This document shows positions 26,901-37,743 of a DNA stretch of 64,000 nucleotides, piece by piece. Within the stretch, counting starts at the first letter, position 1. Each line of letters starts with the position of its first letter. The DNA lies in NCBI RefSeq assembly GCF_964204865.1, contig NC_135258.1, positions 15,429,001-15,493,000 of the forward strand, written 5' to 3'. Made by a program: the position numbers and the translations under genes. This DNA comes from Styela clava. Its lineage: Eukaryota > Chordata > Ascidiacea > Stolidobranchia > Styelidae. Below the pieces are notes generated by a model. That model saw only the letters and a program-made list of their open reading frames with translations. It did not search any database and was not told the DNA's origin.

Positions 26901-29900
26901 TAGTTATTCATGACTTCTATAAATTTTTGTTGATGGTTTTAGGCAAAATTGATCAAATTGTATTATTCAAAATTAGTCGCAAAGGGAATTGCCTAGTGGG
27001 AGCGTCATTCAACTTTGCCAAAAAAATATATAATATGAAGTATAGAATACTTGAAATATGAAATCGCTTTAACAAAAGAAGCTAGCATATGAAATTGGGA
27101 AATTATTAATAGTATGAAAAGTAAATTTGAGTAACAAATTCTATTCTTATAAAAGAATCCACAATTGTACCTGATGACCATGTAAAGTGTAAAAAAGTCT
27201 TCCTTCGAGAAGATCTAATATTTTCAATGTTGAATCGTTTGATGCAGATATAAGATAATTACCAGTTGGATGGAACGATATAGAATTTACTGCACCGCTG
27301 TGAACTGTAATTCAACAAGTAAATAAAAGTTAAGATATATCCTTAACACGACTATATTGGACAAGGGGTCATTTTTTGGTTTCGGTTTCAAGGCTGTAGT
27401 TGTTTTTAAGTAGTGCCTTATGTCCATTTTTAGGCTTGGCTGTTAGAATCAAACTATTACAAAAATTATGTAAATTTTCTCACAATCCAAAAATGGGACA
27501 TGCGACTAATTTGGTTTACTGTGACGATATAAGGCAATCAGAATTTAATAATATCATAAACTGCCTTCACAGGAATATCAAGGGTAATTGAATTAGCATA
27601 AACACAGGGGCAGGGATGACCAAAATTGAATAATGTACTATTCCGAATACATCCTGAAATAGTTTTGTAATAATATGTAAATGAAGACAGGAAAAGAATA
27701 GAACTGATAGAATAGACTACATGAGTGATGCCAAATGCCAAAACTTGCGATCTAACCACTAGGTAATGCCCTATGTTCTTACCTTGATAATGTTGTAATA
27801 ATTTATTCGTTCTGATATCCCACACTTTAACAGTTGAATCTGTACTTGCAGCAGCAATACATGTTCCGCTAGGATGAAATTCTACTTGATTCACAAATCC
27901 ACCATGTTCAAAAAATGTGTGAATACATTCTTTACTATTCCTGTTGAATAAGAAATAAATAACTTGAAACATAAATAGGATATGATTTTCATATTTATCA
28001 CAAGGTAGAGTGAAGCCCATAATATGGTGTAATCATGGCGTCTCGCTCGTTTATCAGTATATGTCGAGTATGGTATTTATTGTGGAGGAAACCGCTACCG
28101 ACCAGCGGTTACGTGAACCACCCAGTCCAGCGAGTGGTGCAGCACATAATTATCACCAAAAATTCAAACTGTGCAGGATAGTCACGGGTGCAATGGTAAC
28201 TAACCAATCCACTAACCGCTTGTAATTGTACAATATATTTCGATTCTGACAAATTCACTGTTTTTTGCGAGTGACACTTGTCTTGAGCACTGTCTAAAAT
28301 GTTCAATGTTCAACTTGGTATAAAAATTTATATTCAAACAGGTCAATAATAACAAAGAGTACCATTTTTCAACAAGTTCTTGGCTGATTTCTTTACGAGA
28401 CAAATTGAATTGAGCAGTAAATAACAATATATTATTTAAATGTTCTTACCTGTCCCATAATTTCACTGTTTTATCATCACTTCCTGATACAATCAATCTG
28501 TTATCTGGAGAAAATCTGGAACAAACACAAAGTAACAATGATTTAATGGACTTTGTATATTTAGTAGGAATTTGGTTAGTTATGATTGTGGTAGGTAAAA
28601 AGGATCTTCATATTTATTCTGCAGGAGAGGAAAGCTGATAAGATCAGCTAAGCATACGGCAAACCATAGCCTCCTCCAGTACGGTTTTCAGTCCAGGTTG
28701 GGTATGGCCATGGGAATAGTTTAACCTGTCAATTGTTCCATGTTCAAGGACTTTGGTGATCGAGAAGTCTTAACTGACAGCGTTCAAATTAGCCATCCTG
28801 TGGCGCTAAGCAGTCAAGAATGTCTTTGTGATTTCAGTGAACATAATTATACCACACAAGGAATGATATGATGTACGATGGCCAATCCTTGAGCTTATGA
28901 ACTTGACCACTCAAACATAACCCAATAGACATCAAACATTACCGGTAGTATAATGAAAAAACATTAAATACCTGGCAGATCGAACCCAGTTCATATGTTG
29001 ATTAAGTGAAAATTGAAATTTTTGTCGATGAACTGTCCACATTTTTATTGTTTTATCATCAGATGCTGTTAAAAGAGAAAGTCCATCACTTGAAAAATGC
29101 ACACTTCGAACTGTTGCTGTATGTGCTTTGAATACAGTTGACTCTCCTTTTCTGTGAAAAGATTGATCAATCAGACTTGGAAGTTAAATTTTTTAAAAGA
29201 AAACAGAAGTTAAAGCCACTCAAAATCAGTTTAGGTTGTTCAACTAATATCAGAGAAAATATCAAATTCCAATCCCTCCAAAACAAAAGTTTTGGCAATT
29301 CATTGCAGCTTACAATAAAATTAAAATCAATAATTACATTTGTATATTTGCATGGATGAAAAGATTAGGCAATAACAGTCTGGCCGCCTTTCTCGACTGA
29401 GGAAAAATTTCTCCCCTGGGACTCGTTTCGATGACATGGGGGAGAAAAATTATCCTGTATTTGGCATAGTTTTATTAATATTGTTAATTTATTTAATTCA
29501 ATAGTCTTGCTGCACACTAACACAATTCTTATTTATACACATATAATAAACTATTCAAACTGAGTAAAAGCTGCGGGTAACACTAAATAAGTATACATCA
29601 AAGATTGAACAAATAAAATGATTCTTATACATAATGAGACAGAAATAAAGACATCTGAAATAGCCGAAGAGAAGAATGTATTGAAATAAGTTGGGAACCA
29701 CCAATCTAATGTAACATACATTATTTTGTAGAAATACAATATATATATATTATTTTAGCACTAAGAATATTATTCAAAATCAGACACAGAATTATACAGT
29801 AAATAAGGAGAAAAAGAAACATCCTATTGTCCTAATTGCTTTTTATATGGTGCTCTTTAGTGCCATTCACTCTGAACAAGGCCCTGTACAAGCAGTCACA

Positions 29901-31299
29901 TATCTTATATTATGTGAGAAGCTCACACTACCGTGAAAAGACCAGAAACTTCAGGTTCAGCATTGCTACCCAATTTATTACACCCTGGGTGCGGATGACG
30001 TGCATGGAAATGAAATGTGAGATGTGAAATCTACGATGCCAACACAGTTTAGTCAAATGCCTTCACCACGAGGCCGTCACCATGCCTGTGCCAACTTTCA
30101 TTGCATTCATTAAGTTAAAACCCAACAAGTGTAAAAACTCACACACTAGGAATCCAGAGTCGTACTGTTTTATCTCTTGAAGCAGATGCAACTAAATGTC
30201 CGGATGGTGAAAACTGTACAGAAAGGACTGCGTCTTTGTGACCAACAAATCTATATGATCTCATTTTGGGTTTAAAATTCCAAACCATGAGACATGTGTC
30301 CATTGAACCAGTTGCTGAGAATTGAAAAATAAAAAGTTGTGTTTATATCAACAATATAACTATTCTATCTATAAATAAATAAAAATATCTAGGAAGGTCA
30401 ATTGTTAAAAAATAAAATTATTGAACTATGTAGCCTATGGTTACATATAGCAGGGGTTCTCAAACTTTTGGAGTTATGGAACCTAAGAAAAAGTTGAATA
30501 TTATTCAAGAAGCTCCAAAATAAATTTATAAAAATAAAAAAACACAATGTTGTATATTGGATTCAGTTTTAATAAGTAAACGAACAGTTCGCTGAGCCCC
30601 CAGGTTTCTCTCACGAAGCCCTGAGGCTCTGCATGGAAGACTTTGAGAACCTATGACATATAGTAACAAGCAACTTCATTTTATCATGTAAATCATTGGG
30701 AGTACGGAGGGGCAGCGAATTTTAAGTCAATTTGAAGCCAACTTCTGAGCCACTTTTGACTTTGTAATAAAAAAATATTTGTAATCTGAAATAATCGTTA
30801 AAAGGAAAATAATAAAAACTCATTTTGTTTGACATTGGAAAAATATAGATTTGCTAACAAAGTATGAGAATAATTGTACTCGATATCAAATCCTGATCAG
30901 AGAGATAAATTCAATGACAGGATGCACAAAACTTGTACAGATAACACTAACTCAAGATATCAGAGACTTGGCCCTAATACTTGAAATAAACAAGAAAAGA
31001 TACCACAATGGCTACTATAATAAAAAATACAAAAATCTAGAAATTGTGATAAAAAAGATGTGGAACCTCTTAAAATGATACTGAGAATAAATAATAATAG
31101 ATATATTGATTTTACCTAATTGTTTCATATTTGGATTAAAATCACAGCTTGTAACAGTGTCTCTGTGTCCTTTATACTCCCTCTCTAATGTAGGATCCTC
31201 CTGATATAAATAGAACGAAAAAAATTCAAAAAAGAATCAAAATGGGAACAGCAAAATTTGTTTAAAAATTCCTATCTAACTCACCATATTTGTAGCCAT
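23937..31299 (-). CDS. POC1: POC1 centriolar protein (seven-WD40 plus C-terminal coiled coil)
   Basis: Complete minus-strand gene, 11 coding exons: 31299-31285, 31200-31116, 30314-30143, 29151-28972, 28515-28450, 27940-27783, 27304-27171, 26713-26645, 25139-24864, 24518-24306 and 24041-23937. All GT-AG junctions keep frame, giving 490 aa. Residues ~1-300 form seven WD40 blades, with repeated signatures such as [25 protein letters not shown] and [10 protein letters not shown] polar low-complexity linker follows (~300-425). The conserved POC1 C-terminal coiled coil (~433-485) carries [10 protein letters not shown] and [12 protein letters not shown]. The family localises to centrioles and basal bodies and supports centriole integrity and ciliogenesis. 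Length is close to vertebrate POC1B (about 480 aa). One gene here plausibly represents the state before the POC1A/POC1B duplication. Introns hold SINE-like repeats and a small hAT element. The first coding exon supplies only five residues; its ATG is the first that yields a spliceable frame. Confidence 0.96.
25266..25470 (-). repeat. tRNA-derived SINE, copy 1 (POC1 intron)
   Basis: Read on the minus strand, the head starts gggagctgtggactagtgg, an A-box-like motif. About 60 bases later is agttcaaatccc, a B-box-like motif. The body contains agggtgtaataaatttggta and ends in tgcttgtacagatccttg. The body matches the copy at 29868-30092 in the same orientation. The paired pol III boxes at tRNA-like spacing support a tRNA-derived SINE. 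It lies between POC1 exons 8 and 9. Confidence 0.7.
28620..28870. repeat. Possible SINE-like insertion in POC1 intron 4
   Basis: This stretch is less AT-rich than the surrounding intron, with GC-richer segments such as ccatagcctcctccagtacgg and ccaggttgggtatggccatg. It looks like an inserted short repeat. I see no second copy in this window and no clear tRNA boxes, so the call rests on composition alone. Confidence 0.3.
29868..30092 (-). repeat. tRNA-derived SINE, copy 2 (POC1 intron)
   Basis: This is the same family as 25266-25470 and in the same orientation. Shared blocks on the plus strand include gaacaagg..ctgtacaagca, ttcagcattgc, aatttattacaccctg and ctacgatg. The minus-strand head (ggcacaggcatggtgacgg, then cctcgtggtg) is A-box-like. 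The B box is degraded. It sits between POC1 exons 3 and 4. Confidence 0.7.
30451..30655. mobile_element. 205-bp hAT-type MITE in POC1 intron
   Basis: The ends are imperfect terminal inverted repeats: caggggttctcaaac on the left and, read in complement, cataggttctcaaag on the right. It is flanked on both sides by the identical 8-bp duplication acatatag (30443-30450 and 30656-30663). An 8-bp target duplication with CAGGG-type ends is diagnostic of hAT transposons. There is no coding capacity, so it was mobilised in trans. It lies in the intron between POC1 exons 2 and 3. Confidence 0.85.
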
Positions 31300-32291
31300 T
31301 TTGCTATTCAATTTATCCAATTCTTGATTTGTTTCCCAATACAATGCTCCAATAATACCTTTTTGCTATATTCTGATACACAATTTAACAAGGTTAACTG
31401 ACTTTTTGAAATTGATGATATTTAAATTATATACCTACTGACCTAACAGTTAAATGCATATCACAGTATTAAAAATTATCACTGAACTGCTGTAATACTA
31501 TTTGTGATGCATTCAAACAATCCATTCAGTTGAAAATGACAGATTTCAATACCAATATTGTCACTCTCCTTCTCACTTTCCACTGCCAGATTCTGTTTTT
31601 TCATTCTTTTTGCAGTATTGTTCCCATAATTATGTAATTTATTCATTCTGCATTCATACCGCAGTACTGCAGTACCGTACTACGGTAACTTACCCACGTG
31701 CTTTTTATGCCAGTATACATAAGCCTACAATTCCACTTTTAGTTCCTTAAATAATCTTGTAAATAGTATTGATAGTATATATAGTATCTAAGAACCTATG
31801 CGATCACGAAAGTTTCAACGGCTTAAAACAGTCCAACGGGGAAATTATCGATTTTTCATGTCACTAATTTTATTCACGTCAAAATCCCAAGTCGATACTT
31901 AAGCTGTAATTGAATTACACTTTGCTTCGACTTAAGCTAACAGAAAATCATCCGTGTCTGCTGCTGCGTAAAATTCAAGACTCAAATAACAAAATAATAG
32001 TGGGAAATGTAGAAGACCAATGCGAGCCACAAAACAACGGTTGTTTTGAATCTCCCGGACTGTTGACGATTTTGCTTTGTGCCAAGTGCTTCGCAAGGTG
32101 TCGCTTTTCATCAGGGAGGGTCGTATGGAAATTTATTTTACCAGATTTGTACTTGTGTCTTTCTTGCTGGCCGATTTCATTTATATAAATGTAAAATTGG
32201 TAAAAGAATTGGCATTATCAGAGATAACAAAAGATAATTGAAATTGAATAAAGAAAAAATACTCAAACATAACAAAAATGGAGATTTAGAG

Positions 32292-33860
32292 CAGGGGTCA
32301 CCAAACTACGACCCGCGGCGTCACTTTATCCGGCCCGCAATAACACGCAAAAATTGCTAAATATTTTTCCAAGGGAGATTTTCCCGAGCATCGTCTTCCT
32401 TGTTTAATTCGTAACATTGGCCAATCAGCAAGATGCAAAAACGTGACGTAATAATAAGCCTTTCCGCTTCCACTCAGACACTTTTTGCACCCTGATAGAT
32501 TTTCAGTCGTGGTTGTAAACAATATTTCGTTTTTGCGACTTTAAATGCTATTCGTTAGTTTTTGGTTGTGTTTCGGAAATTTAAGTATGAATCAAATAAG
32601 TTGATTATCATTTGCGTCCTTAGCAGTTTTAGTTTTAATAGTAGTAAGGAAAAATTAGCCTAGGAATAGCTGTGACATAATAGGCTAAAATGCTCTACCG
32701 GTACGCAACGTTTTCTGAGAAAAATGCACTTGTACACTCGTATCGCGTGCTCTCGACGAAACTGTTTACGTTTCTTGTGCTAAAATAAACGTCGAATGTG
32801 CATTTTGCGCTAACAGTACTGTAATCCCTCGCGTACTGCTCCAATTTCACAAGTCACACTAACTCCGATATAAATAAAAACTGCGTCAGTGGATAGATCT
32901 GAGTGAAAATAGAAAACAATACCAAGTTTATAAAAAACGGTCAAGAAATAACGAAGATATCGGAACTTTGGTACCAACCCGACAGGCCAATTTTTTTCAT
33001 AAGGATTGTATTACTTTTTGATAAGAATTGTAATAAATATGAAAAAAGAACACATATCAATTACTAATATTTCGACGTGCGTCACATCTATGGAATATTG
33101 AGACTATTTCAGGATTTTATTCTGGCAACGGTCATTGACACCGCCGAAAGATCGTCACAAATAAACGCTGGAGTTGTGCATGATAGTTTAACAGTGGTTC
33201 ATTGTGGGTAATATTTAACGATGTTCTGATTGTGCAAACTTCATAAAAATTGGTAAGTATCAAATTAGGAAAGAAATACACACGTACATATAAATTTTAT
33301 TGGTGTCCATAGACAATATCATTAATTTGCACTACGTATAACTGGAGCGTAATTTTTAAAAGCGTCGAATGTTGGGAAATTTATGAGCTAATAAAAAAAA
33401 TCAAATACCAGATAATAGTTGTTTATTTTATCTAAATTATGTCAAAATTTCATGGAATTCTAAGCTACAGCAAGCAGTCCGTAGTCGTTTTTATGAGCGG
33501 GTTTCTAACACTGCATAACGGTACTTAGCAGACGTGATGCGTACATTTTTTGGCGCGAACAAGCGGATTTTGAAAATTCCTAATTCACGACAGAAACGTT
33601 TTGATAACAGCTAAACTCAGGATAGTTGTTTAGATATTGAAATCCTTCATATTTGTTTTCCTAGGATGTTCCTGATCTATATTCTGCGATATAAATAGAA
33701 TTTAAATCAAGTCTTCGGAAATGTAGAAGATATATTGTTGAATTGATTTCCCAACTTTTGTGAATTTATTGTATTGCATTGACAAAAATATTCACCCGGC
33801 CCGTTTCAACACAGTTTGAGTCATACCCGGCCCGCGGTCAAAAAAGTTTGGTGACCCCTG
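32292..33860. mobile_element. 1,569-bp non-autonomous hAT transposon
   Basis: The left end reads caggggtcaccaaact and the right end is its exact 16-base complement. The subterminal regions are also alike, with a gacc-to-cgcgg motif inside each end. The identical 8-bp duplication atttagag flanks it at 32284-32291 and 33861-33868. This is a textbook hAT insertion. The interior has only short open frames and no transposase motifs, so it is a deletion derivative or a solo non-autonomous family. The intact duplication suggests a fairly recent insertion. Confidence 0.93.
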
Positions 33861-33944
33861 ATTTAGAGTAACACAAATCGAATGAAAGTTGGAATAAGTT
33901 CATTGTGAAATATTACTTTTATATTCGTATTGTAAACTAATACT

Positions 33945-34022
33945 GTGTAAATGTACGTACGTAGAAATGTGCATACGTGCAAATGTACGTGGTTGAAATG
34001 CCTATGGCTACAAATGTCTAGG
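33945..34022 (+). repeat. Short degenerate 16-bp-unit tandem array
   Basis: About five units of 15-16 bases follow a pattern like gtgcaaatgtacgtgg, including one exact unit at 33977-33992. The same unit builds the large array at 62.2-62.6 kb, and the exact 16-mer occurs there at 62283-62298. It lies about 80 bases beyond the hAT element. Confidence 0.65.
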
Positions 34023-36298
34023 GTCTTGGAATTATTATTTTATCAAAAATTTTCCGTTTTGTTCATTAGAAATTTTTCAAGAAGTTATTGTCATTGCGAA
34101 AAAGATTGCCTGATTATAATATATATATATATTGAATTGTCTCAACTAACCACAATGATACAATAAGAATAGATTTTATTTTTTATTCAATAATAATAAT
34201 AAAGATGCTGAACTTTTGTAATTAATTGCAATAATTTTTTCAATTCTATTGAATCGTTTGAAACGACATAAATGGTTGGAAGATATTTGCAATGCAACTT
34301 AAAATGATGTTATAGAGAGAGAGAAAATTTATTTTTTCGTCAAACCAGAAAACATAATGATGATACAATAACACATATATAATAATAAACAACACATAAT
34401 GCAGTTTTCGGTATATAATTGAGTGATAACGATACGACCATATACCATCATCTGAGTCAGTTACCACACAATGCTATAGATTCTCTTATAAGTGATAATA
34501 TAGAAAACGTAACAAAATAAAATTTATTTAACCTATAAAGTGAAAGATTGACGAGACAAAACGCAGGCCTTTGAAAATTAAACTATTTCATAGGGCAATT
34601 GTCCCGAATAATGTTGCAGGCGTAGGCCATAGGGTTTCAATTTTGTACTTTTGAATATAAGCGATTTTTTTCAATGCATCTGTTGAAAACATCGATCCTC
34701 ATTTTTCTAGAAAGAGGCGCCGCGGCGCACTATGCGATTTCGTAAGTACGCCTCGAAAACTAACAGAATTGTGTTAAACATAACACATTTATGATTGGAT
34801 ATTTTACATATTGTATTTATTATAAATGTTTCATTGTTTCTCATTTTAAATGTTGTGCTTATAAATCATTAAATTCATTTTACCTTTCTATGTTGTTTAC
34901 TTTTTGTTACGTAATGTCCGCATCTATTGTTACGTAACTGTTACTTGCTGCAATCTCGTGAGCTGCAGTATTTATCTGCTGAACCGAGTTTAGCGAACAT
35001 GAGGGATTTTTTAGTATTTTTAAGGCAGGCAGATATGAAAAAGAAGCGTTAACCTTTTTACTTCATATTTTAGGCATACATGTTTACAAACTTTGAAATG
35101 CAGAAAGTACATATTAACGATCACAAAATTGAGTTTCAATTAAAGGCAGCAATTTTTTTTCATGTATGTGCGCCGTGAGTTTTTTCGTGATAATATGGCG
35201 ACGTACGAACAAAATGTTTAGGAACCACTGTAATGAATTCTCAAAAACAGTGGAGTGCAACGAGTCAAAAGCCTCGATGAGTTTCAGCGATATTTCAATC
35301 ATGTACATTCATATATAACGGGTTATATGTTAGACATTATTCACAGCACCTAGTGCGGAACTGATGAGAATGATTAAGTAGATGTTTTTTTCTCGATGTG
35401 GCACAGTAGTTGAAATCGCCAAAACGTCGCGGAAAGAAGTAGTTTCAATTTCTATCGATAAAGCAAAGAACATGACATTTACTATAAATACTGAAATATC
35501 GATTCTTAAAAGAGGTGATATGCGATGTTGCGTAATGTCATCATAGGTCACTAAAAGTGATTGATGTATTTTTTTTTTGAACAGCTCCCTTGCGTTAAGC
35601 CTAGCAAGTGACAATTTCAGAAAAATCATGACCCTCGACGTAAGGCAGTAAGTAGCCTAAGGATAAGGTATAATCGGTGATGCATCGTCTGCTTCAAACT
35701 ACGCTTCGCTACCAAAGTCATTCCTATGATATAATTTAGTTAAATCGGTTCAAGTTTATCGTTTTACATAAAAAAATTGTTATTATTGTTCGATAATGTT
35801 ATGAGGCTATATCGTTTGCATTAACTACTTTCATTGTGTCAATAAATATTATTTATTACATCACCACGTGAGAATAAAATGGACGTAATTTATTTACAAA
35901 AAGTCACCGAAAACTATGAGTCTTATTGAGCTGTGACACAATAATGATGTTATATATACTGCACTCGAAAAGTGTAAAAGCGGAGAAGAGGCACGTTAAT
36001 GCAGATCAAATCAACATAGCGTTATTGTGCAATGTACAGCCATGATTACAAAGCAGGTAGAAAAAATAGTGTTGGCAAAGTGATCCGTGTAGCCTACAGC
36101 CAATTTAAGACGTATACTAAAAACTGATCTGTATACATAGGTCAACATAGAAATAGGAAAGGTAATTGTAAAGCTGATATATAGATATATTTTGCTTTAT
36201 TATAATGTAACAATGTTTTATTTCAATATCTTATCTTTTCAAGTAGGCCTACAGGTTTTGTAATCTTGATTGCCATAAATCAATTTACATATTAAAAA

Positions 36299-37632
36299 AT
36301 GTGCATTATCATCAAACAAAGATTCGAAGAAAGCATTGCAAGAAACCTTCGTAGGCCATCCAATGATTTGTATGGATTTATTATCAAACACTTTTTAATC
36401 ACTCGCAATGAACAGAAAAATAGAAAAGTTATCGAATTGTTACAGGTAGGATTCTGTGATTATATTTGATATAAAAACTAGTAAACTTCATTATGATTTG
36501 ACCTCATAGATACGATAGGGTGATAAATAGTACCGTAATAATAATCTCTGGTTAGCACCAGACAATTGTAATGAGATAATCCTGCGAGCTACTACAAAGT
36601 TTACCCGACGCAAAGAAAAATGGGATGTTGTAGTTATCCCACTTGGTGCAATTTGTCAATGAAATTAGTTTGTTTGTCCGGTTTAAATGAATAGTTTATT
36701 TGAACAATAAGAAAATCTGTATATTCTATTTATTGAGTTCTGTAATTTTGTTTTTATTGTTTCCCTGCTTCTAATACACAACCGATTTCAAATTTTTGGT
36801 ACTTATACGAGATGGTATCGTAGATGGTTAAAGACGCTAAAAGGCTATTACTTTTACCTCTTATTTTTCATTTTTTTTTCAAAGTGTTAGGAGTCCCACC
36901 CGATATTTTAGCAAAATTTTACTCTGTAATTTCAATTAATAGGAAGACTTTTTATTTGATTTGGTTTTGGTACGCTTTGAAATTTAAATTGAACCCTTCT
37001 TATTTGTATTTTTTCTATGTTATTTTCAAATCATTTGAATATAAGTCACCTTTACCTTTGGTAATTATGTTATTCAGCTACAGTCTCATCACAATATTCT
37101 AGAAATTGGCTTTGGGCCAGGGGAGGGACTTAAATTAACTCTGGATACTACTGGCCATGGGAATCCTTCTGGAAGAATATATGGAGTTGATTTTTCATCA
37201 AGGATGTGTGAGGAAGTTCAAAAGAGGTTTTGTGATGAAATAGACAAAGGTAGAATGTCAATTTTAAATGAAGATGTATCAACAATGTCTATTCCAGATA
37301 ACACGATTGATAAAGTCTTCCACATAAATTCCCATCTTTACTGGTCTGACATTGATAAATCTTGTGCTGAAATATATCGAGTAATGAAAAGTTGTGGTAA
37401 TATGGCAACAGTTGTCAACTTTGGAGCCATAGAATCATCTAAAAGAAGTTCTACTATTTTGAAATATGCTGTTAATTCAACACCAGAGATTTATACCAAT
37501 GCACTTGTAAATGCCGGATTTGTTGATATTAAAATGACAACTGTTGGAATCCAGCGTGGACATGAACTTAAAGCGATATTATGCACCAAGACATGGATCT
37601 GCCGGTGTTTGATGCGTAATTACATTTTATGA
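36299..37632 (+). CDS. Class I SAM-dependent methyltransferase (UbiE/COQ5-like fold)
   Basis: Two coding exons, 36299-36445 and 37084-37632, join in phase 0 to give 231 aa. The N-terminal segment (~10-49, with NLRRPSNDLYGF) is a short helical lead-in also seen in small bacterial-type methyltransferases. SAM-binding motif I is LEIGFGPGEG at about 55-64. The acidic end of strand 2 is in YGVDFSS, and a later motif is in FHINSHLYWSD, where the family reads out substrate. These show SAM binding, but the methyl acceptor cannot be read from sequence. The protein lacks a visible targeting peptide. It is shorter than typical COQ5 and resembles uncharacterised 'YdaC-like' enzymes. The start is the first ATG of an open exon ending in a good donor (CAG|GTAGGA). 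An upstream coding exon is possible. Confidence 0.85.
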
Positions 37633-37737
37633 CTTTTTGTACCCGTGTATCTATGTTGCATTTTCTATCTTTTTTTTCATTATTATTTCGACGTGAGCGC
37701 GTGTGTGCGTACTAGAAGGTGGTACTGGGCGTACTAT

Positions 37738-37743
37738 AATAAA
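37738..37743 (+). terminator. Candidate poly(A) signal of the methyltransferase
   Basis: AATAAA lies 105 bases past the stop codon, at a reasonable distance for a short 3' UTR. Confidence 0.5.

Larger units (their letters stand above)
31300..36298. other. Intergenic region between divergent POC1 and methyltransferase genes
   Basis: The two flanking genes are transcribed away from each other, so both promoters should lie here. The region contains the 1,569-bp hAT element and a short degenerate 16-bp-unit array just beyond it. No conserved exon was seen. No clear TATA box could be assigned to either gene. Confidence 0.6.

Noticed and set aside
27538..28020. 160-codon continuous open frame as a single protein
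   Set aside because: Only the middle part (27783-27940) is a POC1 exon. The rest reads through introns, and both splice sites are clear.
36824..37102. 92-codon hydrophobic frame before the methyltransferase exon
   Set aside because: It lies in the intron in a T-rich stretch, which mimics hydrophobic peptide, and overlaps the acceptor in another frame.
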